Source: Polaromonas sp. JS666 (GTDB taxonomy: Bacteria; Pseudomonadota; Gammaproteobacteria; Burkholderiales; Burkholderiaceae_C). Taken from it: a stretch of 64,000 nucleotides of DNA. Positions 1-13,112 of this stretch are shown here, piece by piece. The stretch lies in NCBI RefSeq assembly GCF_000013865.1, contig NC_007948.1, positions 186,001-250,000 of the forward strand. Reading direction: 5' to 3'. Under the pieces are notes generated by a model, which saw only the letters and a program-made list of their open reading frames with translations, was not told the DNA's origin and did not search any database. A program made the translations under genes and the position numbers. The stretch's first letter is position 1. Each line of letters starts with the position of its first letter.

Positions 1-18
1 TTTGATGCCGAAGGCGGG

Positions 19-411
19 TTACATCTGCTCCCAGGGCAGGCCGTCAAAGCGCCAGCCCGAGAGCGTAGACCTGCGAAACTGCTCGTCGAGCTCTCCTTCA
101 AAGCCATGCACCACATGCTGCACGTCGGAAAATCCGGCGGCCTCCAGCGCCTTGCCGGCGTCCAGCGTGCGCTTGCCAGAGCGGCAGATCAGCAATACCG
201 GCTGGGTTTTGCCGGTGGCCTCGCGAACCACAGCTTCGGCAAATTTCTGCGGATCAGGCTGCAAGTCGGGGTATTCATACCACGGCACATGGACCACACC
301 GGGCGGGCGGCCGACATACAGCGACTCGATTTCCATGCGCACATCCACGAACAGGGTGTCGGGGTGCGCCTGCAGCCAGGTCCAGGCTTCTTTGGGTTGG
401 AGGTTTTTCAT
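19..411 (-). CDS. Rhodanese-like domain protein
   Basis: Single-domain sulfurtransferase-type protein of 130 residues. The active-site loop CRSGKR lies at residues 76-81, with Cys76 as the expected persulfide-carrying cysteine, and the FVDVR motif near residue 21 is typical of the fold. No signal peptide is visible, so it is probably cytoplasmic. I chose the ATG at 411 because the family homology begins there; the frame stays open to 456, but that extension runs into the palindromic repeat at 448. Substrate is unknown; GlpE-like thiosulfate sulfurtransferases and phage-shock rhodaneses share this layout. It stands alone, divergent from metH1. Confidence 0.85.
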   Translation of the reverse strand: MKNLQPKEAWTWLQAHPDTLFVDVRMEIESLYVGRPPGVVHVPWYEYPDLQPDPQKFAEAVVREATGKTQPVLLICRSGKRTLDAGKALEAAGFSDVQHVVHGFEGELDEQFRRSTLSGWRFDGLPWEQM

Positions 412-447
412 GTGCGGAGGGTCAATGCCCGCTATTGTGGCTGATGG

Positions 448-645
448 GGCCCCCACGGTCGCTCACTGCGTGTAGCTCCCTGCCCCCCGAGGGGGCCGCT
501 GCACCTGCGGCCCGGCGAAGCCGGTTCCGCGGCCCCTGCTGGTGGAATAGAGCCCCCACGCTCCCCACTGCATGTGGTTCGCTGCCCCCCGAGGGGGCGC
601 TGCGCCTGCGGTCTGGCGAAGCCAGTCCCGCGGCCCCGGCTGGTG
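448..645 (+). repeat. Two tandem GC-rich palindromic repeats
   Basis: Two head-to-tail copies of about 95 bp (about 449-543 and 552-642). Each starts with a GCCCCCACG-like end, has a central CTGCCCCCCGAGGGGGC palindrome, and then a GCGAAGCC/GGTTCCGCGGCCCC-like segment. The same unit recurs near 30.2, 35.8 and 59.1 kb, and a sister subtype occurs inside genes at 39.2 and 50.5 kb. Read on the plus strand, both copies contain an open SLPPEGA-encoding frame. They fill most of the 329-base gap between the rhodanese gene and metH1. I see nothing else in that gap except an unremarkable metH1 leader. Confidence 0.8.
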
Positions 646-739
646 CAGAGCTCTTGCGAAGGGTAGGGCGGCTCTGGCGAAAAACAGGGACGCTATTCAG
701 GAGCCTGCTGAAAAAACCGCCGCACCTTAAAATCGGCGC

Positions 740-1786
<1,047 letters not shown>

Positions 1787-1850
1787 GCCGGGTTAGATCG
1801 CGGGTCAGGCCGGGTTGGCGGGCACCGCGCTTTTTTATTCGCGTGAGGCG

Positions 1851-2459
1851 TCAGTCCGGCAGCAGGTGATCGATTTCCTGCTGCATGGCCTGCGTGAGCT
1901 GGCTGTATTTCTTGAGTTTTTCGGTGGCATCGCGCAGCCGCTCGGCAATCCGCAGCGAGACGGCGAACATCAGCTTGGCCGCCGTCCGGGGATCATCCAC
2001 GCTGAGAGTTCCGAGTGCGGCGCGTGACAACACCGCGCACCGCACGTCGGTGCTGGCCGTGCAGGAGGCCAGCCGGGCCCGGCCATCGACCAGCCCCATT
2101 TCGCCGACCAGGCTGCCCGGTCCCAGCACCGACACGGTGACGGGTGTGCGGCGACTGACCAGGATGCTTTCCACGGTGACCTCGCCTTCGACCACCAGCA
2201 GCATGTAGCCGGTATCGCTTTTGTCCCCTTCGGTGATGAAGGTGGTGCCCGCGGCAATTTTTTGCGGAATCATGTAGCTCACCACGGTGAGCGCCTCTTC
2301 GGGCGTGAGCTGCATCAGGGCCGTGGGCGCAATCAGCAGCCTGGCCGCCAGTTCGGCCGTGCTGGAGCCTTCAATCGCACGCCTGCGCTCTTCCGGCCGC
2401 ATCAGCTCAGGGGGACCGGGCGCCAACTTTTTCTTGTCGCCAAACAGGTATTCGAACAT
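1851..2459 (-). CDS. Cyclic nucleotide-binding domain protein without HTH
   Basis: About 202 residues from the ATG at 2459, preceded by CCGGAAAATCC; an in-frame ATG at 2486 is an alternative. The centre is a Crp-type beta-roll: GYMLLVVEGEVTV, then the ligand-cassette region GSLVGEMGLVDGRARLAS. The C-terminus is a long helix (TEKLKKYSQLTQAMQQEIDHLL) and no helix-turn-helix follows, so it probably senses or scaffolds through protein contacts rather than binding DNA as Crp does. It lies between the two halves of methionine synthase on the opposite strand. The ligand (cAMP, c-di-GMP or none) cannot be read from sequence. Confidence 0.85.
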   Translation of the reverse strand: MFEYLFGDKKKLAPGPPELMRPEERRRAIEGSSTAELAARLLIAPTALMQLTPEEALTVVSYMIPQKIAAGTTFITEGDKSDTGYMLLVVEGEVTVESILVSRRTPVTVSVLGPGSLVGEMGLVDGRARLASCTASTDVRCAVLSRAALGTLSVDDPRTAAKLMFAVSLRIAERLRDATEKLKKYSQLTQAMQQEIDHLLPD

Positions 2460-2521
2460 GGATTTTCCGGATTTGTTGCAAAGCATGGCGCCGGCCGCTG
2501 CCTGCCCTTAAAATAATGGTA

Positions 2522-2611
2522 ACCCAAGGAGCGTTGCAGCGAAGCATTGATTCGTCAGGCTTGGGTCACCGGCGTGTTCCCCGAAGCGCCTGCAGCAACG
2601 ACGCTCACCTT
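2522..2611 (+). promoter_or_regulatory. SAH riboswitch upstream of metH2
   Basis: Matches the S-adenosylhomocysteine riboswitch known upstream of ahcY and metH in beta- and gammaproteobacteria. P1 is formed by GAGCG (2529-2533) with CGCTC (2602-2606), extended by TTGC (2534-2537) with GCAA (2595-2598) across a small bulge. The pseudoknot pairs CCCAAG (2523-2528) with CTTGGG (2560-2565). The conserved GGAGCGTTGCAGC and GCAACGACGCTCAC segments are both present. In the known family SAH binding turns expression on, which fits a gene that removes homocysteine when SAH accumulates. Confidence 0.88.
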
Positions 2612-2627
2612 GAGCCCAAAAGGTGAG
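2604..2627 (+). promoter_or_regulatory. SD-sequestering hairpin, riboswitch expression platform
   Basis: CTCACCTT (2604-2611) pairs perfectly over 8 bp with AAGGTGAG (2620-2627), which contains the metH2 Shine-Dalgarno. The loop is GAGCCCAA. Bases 2604-2606 also belong to the right arm of riboswitch P1, so the two structures exclude each other at the base of the stem. The inferred switch is translational: ligand-stabilised P1 frees the SD. Confidence 0.7.
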
Positions 2628-2630
2628 TGC

Positions 2631-5465
<2,835 letters not shown>

Positions 5466-5690
5466 GGTAGCAGGGCCGGCAGGCCGGCTCCCGGCTGCGC
5501 TCCTACCCTTCTGTTTACCGTGTGTTTACCGCCGCATTGCCTGTACTTACAAAAAAACACGTGTCGTTGGCGCGGTCTGTGTACCTTTAGGCTGTCTCGG
5601 ACGTTCATGAGTGAACGGCGAAGGGCGCCAGCCTGCATTCATGCAGCTTGGTGCCGTCCCGGGACTTTTTAACAAAAGAAGGGATACCCC

Positions 5691-6515
5691 ATGAACACCT
5701 CCGTCGACAACCTCCAGCCGGGCCAGCAAGCTGCCTCGTCTGGCAGCAAGCCCCTGTGGGCGGCGATCGGCATACTCGGTGTGGCGGTGCTGGCCATGGG
5801 CGCCACCATGCTGTACAACCAGCGTGCCCAGCCCCCGGCTGCCAGCGTGGCGGCTGTAACGATGCCCCAGGCCCCGGCGGCACCGCAGCTGGCCGGGCCG
5901 GCGCCTTCTGCCAACGCAGTCGACGACCTGATTGAAAAGCCGGTGGCCACCCCGGCCAAGCCCGCCGCCGCGCCCGCGCCGGCCAAAAAAGTGGTCAAAC
6001 CCCAACCCAGGCCTGTGCCGACACAGGCGCCGAGCTACTCGGGCGTTTCACCCGCGCCCTCTGCCGTACCGGCCCCGGCCATGGCGGCGGCACCGACGGT
6101 GTGCGCCGTGTGTGGTTCCGTTGAATCGGTCACGCCGGTGGAGCGTTCCGCCAAACCAGCCGGCCCCGGCGTGGGCGCTGTGGCTGGCGGGGTGCTGGGT
6201 GCGGTGCTGGGCAACCAGGTGGGCCATGGCGGCGGCCGCACCGCCGCCACCATCCTGGGCGCGGTCGGCGGCGGTTTTGCCGGCAACGCGATCGAAGGGC
6301 AGATTCGCAAGGAAACGGTTTACCAGGTGGGTGTGCGCATGGAAGACGGTTCGCGCCGCACCGTGGAAGTGGCGCGCGCGCCCGCAGTGGGCAGCCGCGT
6401 GACCGTGGACGGCGCCGTCCTGCGCACCAGCGATGGTGCAACCTACGGCCCCAAGCCGCCACCGGCGCCTGTGGCCGCACAGCCTGCACCTGCACCGGAA
6501 TACCAGGGGCGTTGA
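5691..6515 (+). CDS. Glycine-zipper 2TM domain envelope protein
   Basis: 274 residues, no enzymatic motif. One transmembrane segment near residues 21-42 (AAIGILGVAVLAMGATMLYN) follows a short cytoplasmic tail. A long Ala/Pro-rich linker follows (about 45-130), then a glycine zipper of the Rick_17kDa/SlyB type (VGAVAGGVLGAVLGNQVG and ILGAVGGGFAGNAIE) and a C-terminal beta-rich tail. It probably anchors in the inner membrane and spans the periplasm. A clear SD (GAAGGGA) precedes the ATG, and a strong terminator follows at 6600. It is monocistronic. The 226 bases before it hold no other gene that I can support. Confidence 0.85.
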   Translation: MNTSVDNLQPGQQAASSGSKPLWAAIGILGVAVLAMGATMLYNQRAQPPAASVAAVTMPQAPAAPQLAGPAPSANAVDDLIEKPVATPAKPAAAPAPAKKVVKPQPRPVPTQAPSYSGVSPAPSAVPAPAMAAAPTVCAVCGSVESVTPVERSAKPAGPGVGAVAGGVLGAVLGNQVGHGGGRTAATILGAVGGGFAGNAIEGQIRKETVYQVGVRMEDGSRRTVEVARAPAVGSRVTVDGAVLRTSDGATYGPKPPPAPVAAQPAPAPEYQGR

Positions 6516-6599
6516 TCAAGCCCGACAGGCTCCTGGACAGGGCATGACAGCGAAATCGGTGGCAATCCTGGCCATCTGACAGACCTGCAAGCCATCCCC

Positions 6600-6645
6600 G
6601 GCGCCAGGCGAAAGCTGCCACCAGCTTTCGCCTGGCGCTTTTTTG
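6600..6645 (+). terminator. Rho-independent terminator
   Basis: Near-perfect 17-bp stem, GCGCCAGGCGAAAGCTG with CAGCTTTCGCCTGGCGC, loop CCAC, followed by TTTTTT. It ends the transcript of the glycine-zipper gene. Confidence 0.92.
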
Positions 6646-7032
6646 TGTGTCCGCTGGACGGTATCCGACATCAAGCGCATCAGTCCGGCCAGGCTGGCTG
6701 ACTGACTATTGACAAGGTCAATTTTCAGCAGTACTACCCTCAAAAATAGCTTGATTTTTGTCGGGTGATGCCAGGATTGATCCAGGCGCAACTGAAGAAG
6801 AAAACGATATCGTTGCGGTGTGGTGCGCGCGAATCCGGGCGGAAAGCGCTTTTGCTGGCTGCCTGGCCTCAGCCTCTTGTATGTTTGATAGCGAACATAT
6901 AGAGTCGAATGGGGTTGGTTTGTGCGCTATCGAACATACAGAAGGGGGTCTGGCTGCATATAGTCCAAGGTTGCAAAAAAAGCCTCTGCCAGAGGTGGTT
7001 TTCGAAGTCAGACCCCGCCCCGGAGTTTCGTG
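6646..7032. other. Gene-free leader with long inverted repeat
   Basis: No convincing coding frame. It contains a 16-base inverted repeat: TGTATGTTTGATAGCG (6879-6894) and CGCTATCGAACATACA (6925-6940), matching at 15 of 16 positions across a 30-base spacer. The left arm lies within an 18-base imperfect dyad, ATGTTTGATAGCGAACAT (6881-6898). Only the left half, TTGAT, resembles an FNR half-site. It lies about 90 bases before the Crp/Fnr gene, so an operator or an attenuating stem are both possible. Confidence 0.5.
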
Positions 7033-7749
7033 ATGGCTATTTCCCCCGATCCCCAAAAAAACCAGCTGCTCGCCGCGCTGCCAGATGCCGAGTGGCAGCG
7101 CTGGCTGCCACAACTGGAATTCGTCGATATGCCGCTGGGCCAGGTGCTGTACGAGTCGGGTGGCACATTGAGCCACGTGTATTTTCCAACGACAGCCATC
7201 GTCTCCTTGCTGTATGTGATGGAAAACGGCGCCTCGGCCGAGATTGCCGTCGTGGGCAACGAGGGCGTCGTCGGCATTTCGCTGTTCATGGGCGGCGAGT
7301 CCACGCCCAGCCGTGCGGTGGTGCAAAGCGCTGGCCAGGGTTTTCGGCTGAAGGCGCAGTTGATGAAAGACGAGTTTAAAAAAACGCCGGTGCTGCACCT
7401 GATGCTGCGCTACACCCAGGCGCTGATCACGCAGATGGCGCAAACCGCGGTGTGCAACCGCCACCATTCGCTGGACCAGCAGCTGTGCCGCTGGCTGCTG
7501 CTGAGCCTGGACCGCCTGCAGGGCAACGAGTTGGTGATGACGCAGGAGTTGATCGCCAACATGCTCGGCGTGCGCCGCGAAGGCGTGACGGAGGGCGCGC
7601 TCAAGCTGCAAAAGGCCGGGCTGATCAGCTATGCGCGCGGCCGCATCTCCGTGCTGGACCGCCAGGGGCTGGAGCAGCGCACCTGCGAGTGTTATGCGGT
7701 GGTCAAGAAGGAGTACGACCGCCTGCTTCCCCAGCGGCTGGCGGCTTGA
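7033..7749 (+). CDS. Crp/Fnr family transcriptional regulator (copy 1)
   Basis: 238 residues from the ATG at 7033 (a GTG sits directly before it at 7030). The SD CGGAG lies just upstream. The N-terminal beta-roll spans about residues 20-120 (GQVLYESGGTLSHVYFPTTAIVS). Next comes the dimer helix and a C-terminal winged helix with ELIANMLGVRREGVTEGALKLQKAGLISYARGR-type recognition (about residues 170-210). There are no Fnr-type N-terminal cysteines, so oxygen sensing by an Fe-S cluster is unlikely. It is clearly paralogous to the next gene. Targets are unknown; the inverted repeat upstream is a candidate for autoregulation. Confidence 0.85.
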   Translation: MAISPDPQKNQLLAALPDAEWQRWLPQLEFVDMPLGQVLYESGGTLSHVYFPTTAIVSLLYVMENGASAEIAVVGNEGVVGISLFMGGESTPSRAVVQSAGQGFRLKAQLMKDEFKKTPVLHLMLRYTQALITQMAQTAVCNRHHSLDQQLCRWLLLSLDRLQGNELVMTQELIANMLGVRREGVTEGALKLQKAGLISYARGRISVLDRQGLEQRTCECYAVVKKEYDRLLPQRLAA

Positions 7750-7978
7750 CGGCTTGAGGTCTGAGGTCTGAGGCGGGTGCCGGCTTTCGGCCCGGTTCCT
7801 GCCGCCTGGCGCTGTGGCCGTGGCCCCGCCCTGGCATCGCGCCGTATGTGCGCTGGGATACAGTGGCGCGGCGGTGCTTGGCGCATACTCGGGACATCGA
7901 CCTACACTGCATCTCGCAGCAGCGCGCCATGTTCGCCCCCGGCATCTGATAGGGCCAGCAGCACACCGGAGAGCCATT

Positions 7979-8692
7979 TTGGCCACCGTCCAGAACCATC
8001 TGATAGAGCGGCTTCCCCGCAAGGACCGGGTGCGCCTGCTGGCCATTTGCGAACCCGTCCAGCTGGCGCTGTCGGAAGTGTTGTGCGAGCCCGGCACGCC
8101 TACGCGCCATGTCTATTTCCCCACCGAGGGCTTTATTTCACTGGTGGCGCTGCTTGACGGCAGCCCCGGCGTGGAAGTGGGCATGGTGGGCCGTGAGGGC
8201 ATGCTGGGGGCGCAGGTGGCCCTGGGCGTGGTCACCTCGCCATTGCATGCGCTGGTGCAGGGCCCGGGTGCGGCCTGGCGCGTAGACACCGGCGCCTTCC
8301 GCAAAGAGCTCGCAGCCAGTGCGGCGCTGCAGCGCGGCCTCAATCGCTACCTCTATGTGCTCATGGCCCAGCAGGCCGCATCGGCTGCGTGCCTGCGCTT
8401 TCACCTGATCGGCCCGCGCCTGGCGCGCTGGCTGCTGATGACCCAGGACCGTGCCCACTCCGACAGCTTTCATGTCACGCAAGCCTTTCTCGCCTACATG
8501 CTCGGTGTGCGCCGCGTCGGCGTCACGGCGGCTGCCGGTGCTTTGCAGCGCAGCGGCCTCATCGAATACCACCGCGGCGACTTCAGGGTGCTGGACCGCA
8601 GCGGGCTCGAAGCCGCGGCCTGTGGCTGTTATGCCGCTGGGCGGCAGTCCTATGCCGAACTGCTGGACGGCCCATCCCCCGTCGCGCCATAG
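7979..8692 (+). CDS. Crp/Fnr family transcriptional regulator (copy 2)
   Basis: Second Crp/Fnr protein, 237 residues if it starts at the TTG at 7979. I prefer that start because CCGGAGAG sits 5-8 bases upstream and the length then matches copy 1; the frame is open to 7814, but the extra residues look like translated leader. Beta-roll with CEPGTPTRHVYFPTEGFIS; HTH region with TQAFLAYMLGVRRVGVTAAA. It shares with copy 1 the HVYFPT and LGVRR blocks and the C-terminal CYA-containing end. A local duplication followed by divergence is the simplest history. Ligand and targets are unknown. Confidence 0.82.
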   Translation: MATVQNHLIERLPRKDRVRLLAICEPVQLALSEVLCEPGTPTRHVYFPTEGFISLVALLDGSPGVEVGMVGREGMLGAQVALGVVTSPLHALVQGPGAAWRVDTGAFRKELAASAALQRGLNRYLYVLMAQQAASAACLRFHLIGPRLARWLLMTQDRAHSDSFHVTQAFLAYMLGVRRVGVTAAAGALQRSGLIEYHRGDFRVLDRSGLEAAACGCYAAGRQSYAELLDGPSPVAP

Positions 8693-8928
8693 GGCGTAGG
8701 GCCTTCATGCCTCTGGTTCAGGGCCGCTCGGCGGCTCCCTGACAGGGCGGTCGTTGTGATTGCAGGGTTGAGCACCCGGGCTGGCCTGTTCTGTTCGGTA
8801 GTGCACCGACGCACTGCCCGCGACTTGCTATAAGGAATCAGTGCGGTATCTCCAGCCCTGTACTGGTCGAGGCACCTGGCCGCTGCTGCGGCATGATGAA
8901 ATCAACCTAACTCAGTACGAGGCGTGTC

Positions 8929-9417
8929 ATGATTCGAACAAAACCTGATTGGCCAGATTGGATGCCCGGAGCCGCGAACCTGGCGTCGGCCATGCCGATT
9001 TTCGGAGGTCTCTGGCCAGACTCAAGGAGTCGCTACGCCGGGCTTGCCATCCCGACCAACATCTCCTTTTCCCGTGCCAGGCGCAAAGCCGCCGATACTG
9101 ACACCGGCGACGCTGTTCCCGTGCCTGCAGCAAGCGCATCGCTGCCCGGACGGTTGTGCGAGATTGCGAACGGCGACTGGGACGCCATGTTCCGCGCGGT
9201 CGAATCCAGGCTGAGGCAAACGGTAGGCGAGCGCCTTGCCGTCATCGCCGAGCCGCAGCCGCAGGACGCAGCAGGTCGGGTCCAGGCCGTTGTGCTGGAA
9301 TGTGTGGAGGCACTGGAGCAGTTGCACACGGCGCTGATGCTGGAACGCGATCGATGCGGCCAGCTGGAACGGGAGCTGGCCATTCTGACCGGTTCAGCGG
9401 CCCGACCGCTTCTCTGA
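8929..9417 (+). CDS. Hypothetical protein
   Basis: 162 residues with no family I recognise. The first 60 residues are Pro/Trp-rich and low in predicted structure. Residues about 75-150 look helical and charged (RAVESRLRQTVGERLAVIAEP, then a helix with ALEQLHTALMLERDRCGQLERELAIL that could form a short coiled coil). The ATG at 8929 follows GAGG at a fair distance. It lies just upstream of another unknown gene on the same strand, so the two may be co-transcribed. Coding status rests on the frame and helix pattern only. Confidence 0.5.
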   Translation: MIRTKPDWPDWMPGAANLASAMPIFGGLWPDSRSRYAGLAIPTNISFSRARRKAADTDTGDAVPVPAASASLPGRLCEIANGDWDAMFRAVESRLRQTVGERLAVIAEPQPQDAAGRVQAVVLECVEALEQLHTALMLERDRCGQLERELAILTGSAARPLL

Positions 9418-9481
9418 GCCGCAGCCTGTTCCGGGTGATCCGCTCCCGCACCACGCACTGAAATCACTGAATCGCTGAACC

Positions 9482-10039
9482 ATGGGAACATCGATTGAGC
9501 CGGTGACGCCGGCGCCGGATGAAAAAAAAGCCGGTCTCGCTGGCGATCGCGATTTCGCAGCGGTGCGTGCAGGGTGTCAGGCCACGGGTGGCGCGGTGCG
9601 CGAGAGCGATCTCGCCGGCTGGCTGGAGAAGCGCCAGCGCGGAGATGCTGTGAGCCTGGCAAAGCTGATCATCTCGGGCAATATTTTTGGTTTTGAATGG
9701 CAGGGCAACTTCTGGGTTCCGATGTTTCAGTTTGACTTTCGCGACCTGTCGATCAGGCAGGCGCCCCGGATGGTGCGCGCCGAACTGGAGGGCGTGTTTG
9801 ACGGCTGGGCGCTTGCCGTCTGGTTTGTCCAGCCTTGCGTCTGGTTGAACGGCCGAAGCCCCCTCCACCTGCTGGAAGCGGACCTGCCGGCCGTCCTGGA
9901 AGCAGCGCGCAGCGAGCGCCTTGTTGCAACGGGTTGGACGGGAAAGCCCGGTGCGTCGTTTGCCACGGCACTCCGGGGGCGGAGCCATCATGCACCTGCA
10001 GCCTCAGCGGAGGCTGCGGGTCCTGGCACTGGTGAATGA
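9482..10039 (+). CDS. Hypothetical protein, C-terminus like MbcA/ParS antitoxins
   Basis: 185 residues. Residues about 40-85 resemble a small winged or recognition fold (DLAGWLEKRQRGDAVSLAKLIISGNIF-like). The segment VWLNGRSPLHLLEADLPAVL resembles the GRTPLELL core of the Xre/MbcA/ParS toxin-binding domain. No RES-domain or other toxin gene is adjacent, so a functional toxin-antitoxin pair is not supported. No Shine-Dalgarno is visible at the ATG. The assignment is by motif resemblance only. Confidence 0.5.
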   Translation: MGTSIEPVTPAPDEKKAGLAGDRDFAAVRAGCQATGGAVRESDLAGWLEKRQRGDAVSLAKLIISGNIFGFEWQGNFWVPMFQFDFRDLSIRQAPRMVRAELEGVFDGWALAVWFVQPCVWLNGRSPLHLLEADLPAVLEAARSERLVATGWTGKPGASFATALRGRSHHAPAASAEAAGPGTGE

Positions 10040-10112
10040 CGCCCCGGCGCCACCCGGCCAGTCGTCTGCTGGCGTTGCGCGCGCAGACCCGGCCGCGCCC
10101 GGCGCGCCAGGT

Positions 10113-11684
10113 TCAGTGAGCGGCCTTGAGTGCACGGCGGTACTGCACCGCCTCGGCTACATGCGTGACCTGCACCGTGGCCGCACCCGCCAGGTCCGCA
10201 ATCGTTCTTGCCACCTTCAGGCACCGGTGAATGCTGCGGCCTGACCAGCCCAGCCGCGTGGCCGCGGTGTTCAGAAATTTCGCCGCTGCGTCATCGAGCT
10301 GGCATTGCGCATCAATCGCCTGGCCTTCCAGGGCCTGGTTGGTGCTGCCCTGCCGGGCGATGGCGCGCTCGCGGGCCTGGACTACCCGGCCCCGGATGGA
10401 CGCACTGGCCTCGCCGGGCGGCGTGTTCACCAACTCATCGGCGGCCAGCGCACCGACCTCTACATGCAGGTCAATCCGGTCCAGCAGGGGGCCGCTGAGT
10501 TTGCCCTGGTAACGCGACACCTGGTCGGGCGAGCAGCGGCAGGCGCGCAGGCTGGAGCCCAGGTAGCCGCAGGGGCAGGGGTTCATGGCGGCGACCAGCT
10601 GAAAGCGCGCCGGAAATTCGGCGCGCTGCGCCGCCCGGGAAATCGTGATGGTGCCGGACTCCAGCGGCTCGCGCAGCGCTTCCAGCGCGGCGCGCGGGAA
10701 CTCGGGCAGCTCGTCGAGAAACAGGACGCCCCGGTGGGCCAGCGAGATCTCGCCCGGCCGGGGCGGCGAGCCGCCGCCCACCAAGGCCACGGCGCTGGCT
10801 GTGTGGTGGGGTGCGCAGGTGGGCCGCACGGCCCAGTTTTCCAGCGCGAAGCGGCCACCCAGCGAGGCGACCGCGGCGCTTTCCAGCGCCTCCTCGGTCG
10901 TCATGGCGGGCAGCAGGCCGGCAAAGCGCTGTGCCAGCATGGACTTGCCGGAGCCTGGTGCACCCATCATCAGCACGCTGTGCCCGCCGGCTGCCGCGAT
11001 TTCGAGCGCCCGCCGGGCAGCGGCCTGGCCCTTGACGTCGGCGAGATCCGGGTAATCTGCCTGCTCCCGGCGCGGGATGGGCGCGATCCGGGTCCAGCCG
11101 TCCAGCACCTCTGGCGGCGTGTCGCCCGGCAGAAATTGCCTGACCACGTCCAGCAAATGGTGCGCCCGGTAAATTTCGGCGTCGGGAACCAGCGCTGCCT
11201 CCTGGGCACTGCCTTCGGGCAGCACCAATTTGGGTTGCCTGGCCGGCATGCCGGGCTTGTCGCGGGGCATGGCGCCATCGTTTGCGAGGTGCGCCAATGC
11301 CAGGCTCATGGCCAGTGCGCCTCTTACAGGCCGCAGGTCGCCGCCCAAAGACAATTCCCCCGCGAACTCGTAGCCCGCCAGCTTGCGGGCGTCCAGCTGG
11401 CCGCTGGCGGCCAGAATGCCCAGGGCAATCGGCAAATCGAAGCGGCCGGAGTCCTTGGGCAGGTCCGCAGGTGCCAGATTCACCGTGATCCTCTTGTTGG
11501 CCGGAAACTCCAGCCCGGTGTTCTGAATGGCCGAGCGCACCCGCTCGCGTGCTTCCTTCACCTCGGTTTCTGCCAGCCCCACCAGGGTGAAGCTGGGCAA
11601 GCCGTTTGCCAGGTGCACTTCGACGCACACCGGACGTGCTTCCAGTCCCAGCAGGGCACGGCTGTGCACTAAAGACAAGCTCAT
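10113..11684 (-). CDS. comM: ComM/YifB Mg-chelatase-like AAA+ ATPase
   Basis: 523 residues, full length for the family. It begins with the YifB N-terminal domain (SLVHSRALLGLEARPVCVEV), a Lon-S5-like fold. The AAA+ core has Walker A GAPGSGKS around residue 241 and a Walker B-like LFLDELPEF. The C-terminal Mg-chelatase domain includes an Arg-rich zinc-like patch (MNPCPCGYLGS). In Vibrio, ComM is a hexameric helicase that promotes branch migration during natural transformation. The SD GGGAG lies before the ATG. It is divergent from the torF-glnK-amtB unit, whose NtrC-like site lies only about 45 bases from its start. Confidence 0.95.
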   Translation of the reverse strand: MSLSLVHSRALLGLEARPVCVEVHLANGLPSFTLVGLAETEVKEARERVRSAIQNTGLEFPANKRITVNLAPADLPKDSGRFDLPIALGILAASGQLDARKLAGYEFAGELSLGGDLRPVRGALAMSLALAHLANDGAMPRDKPGMPARQPKLVLPEGSAQEAALVPDAEIYRAHHLLDVVRQFLPGDTPPEVLDGWTRIAPIPRREQADYPDLADVKGQAAARRALEIAAAGGHSVLMMGAPGSGKSMLAQRFAGLLPAMTTEEALESAAVASLGGRFALENWAVRPTCAPHHTASAVALVGGGSPPRPGEISLAHRGVLFLDELPEFPRAALEALREPLESGTITISRAAQRAEFPARFQLVAAMNPCPCGYLGSSLRACRCSPDQVSRYQGKLSGPLLDRIDLHVEVGALAADELVNTPPGEASASIRGRVVQARERAIARQGSTNQALEGQAIDAQCQLDDAAAKFLNTAATRLGWSGRSIHRCLKVARTIADLAGAATVQVTHVAEAVQYRRALKAAH

Positions 11685-11726
11685 TTTTGCAACTCCCTCT
11701 TAAATGCTTCAAAGTTGTGCGCATAT

Positions 11727-11745
11727 TTGCGCCAACTTGGTGCAA
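11727..11745 (+). promoter_or_regulatory. Probable NtrC binding site
   Basis: TTGCGCCAACTTGGTGCAA is a near-perfect dyad and contains GC(G)CCAACTTGGTGC, close to the NtrC consensus GCACN7GTGC-type site. Its centre is about 115 bases upstream of the expected sigma-54 start, the normal enhancer distance. It is the only strong match seen. Confidence 0.7.
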
Positions 11746-11823
11746 TATTCATGTTTCTTGTTCTTGATGTAACGCGACAGTGCGCGAGATGGTAGACGTG
11801 TACCCACAGTATTAGCGGGGGTT

Positions 11824-11839
11824 TGGCACGTAACGTGCT
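11824..11839 (+). promoter_or_regulatory. Sigma-54 (RpoN) promoter
   Basis: TGGCACG, four bases, GTGCTA: the GG at 11825 and the GC at 11837 are exactly 12 apart, as sigma-54 requires. The expected start is near 11850, giving a leader of about 30 bases to the torF ATG. Together with the upstream NtrC-like site this predicts induction under nitrogen limitation. Confidence 0.82.
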
Positions 11840-11880
11840 ACGAATAATCAGGCCAACTTCAACAACCTTCGGAGCTTTTC

Positions 11881-13076
<1,196 letters not shown>

Positions 13077-13112
13077 CGCGCGGTTCAACCCTAGAAAAAA
13101 GAGAACATCGAC

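Noticed and set aside
6758..7033. 91-codon frame before the first Crp/Fnr gene
   Set aside because: Spans the inverted repeat, lacks an SD and family features.
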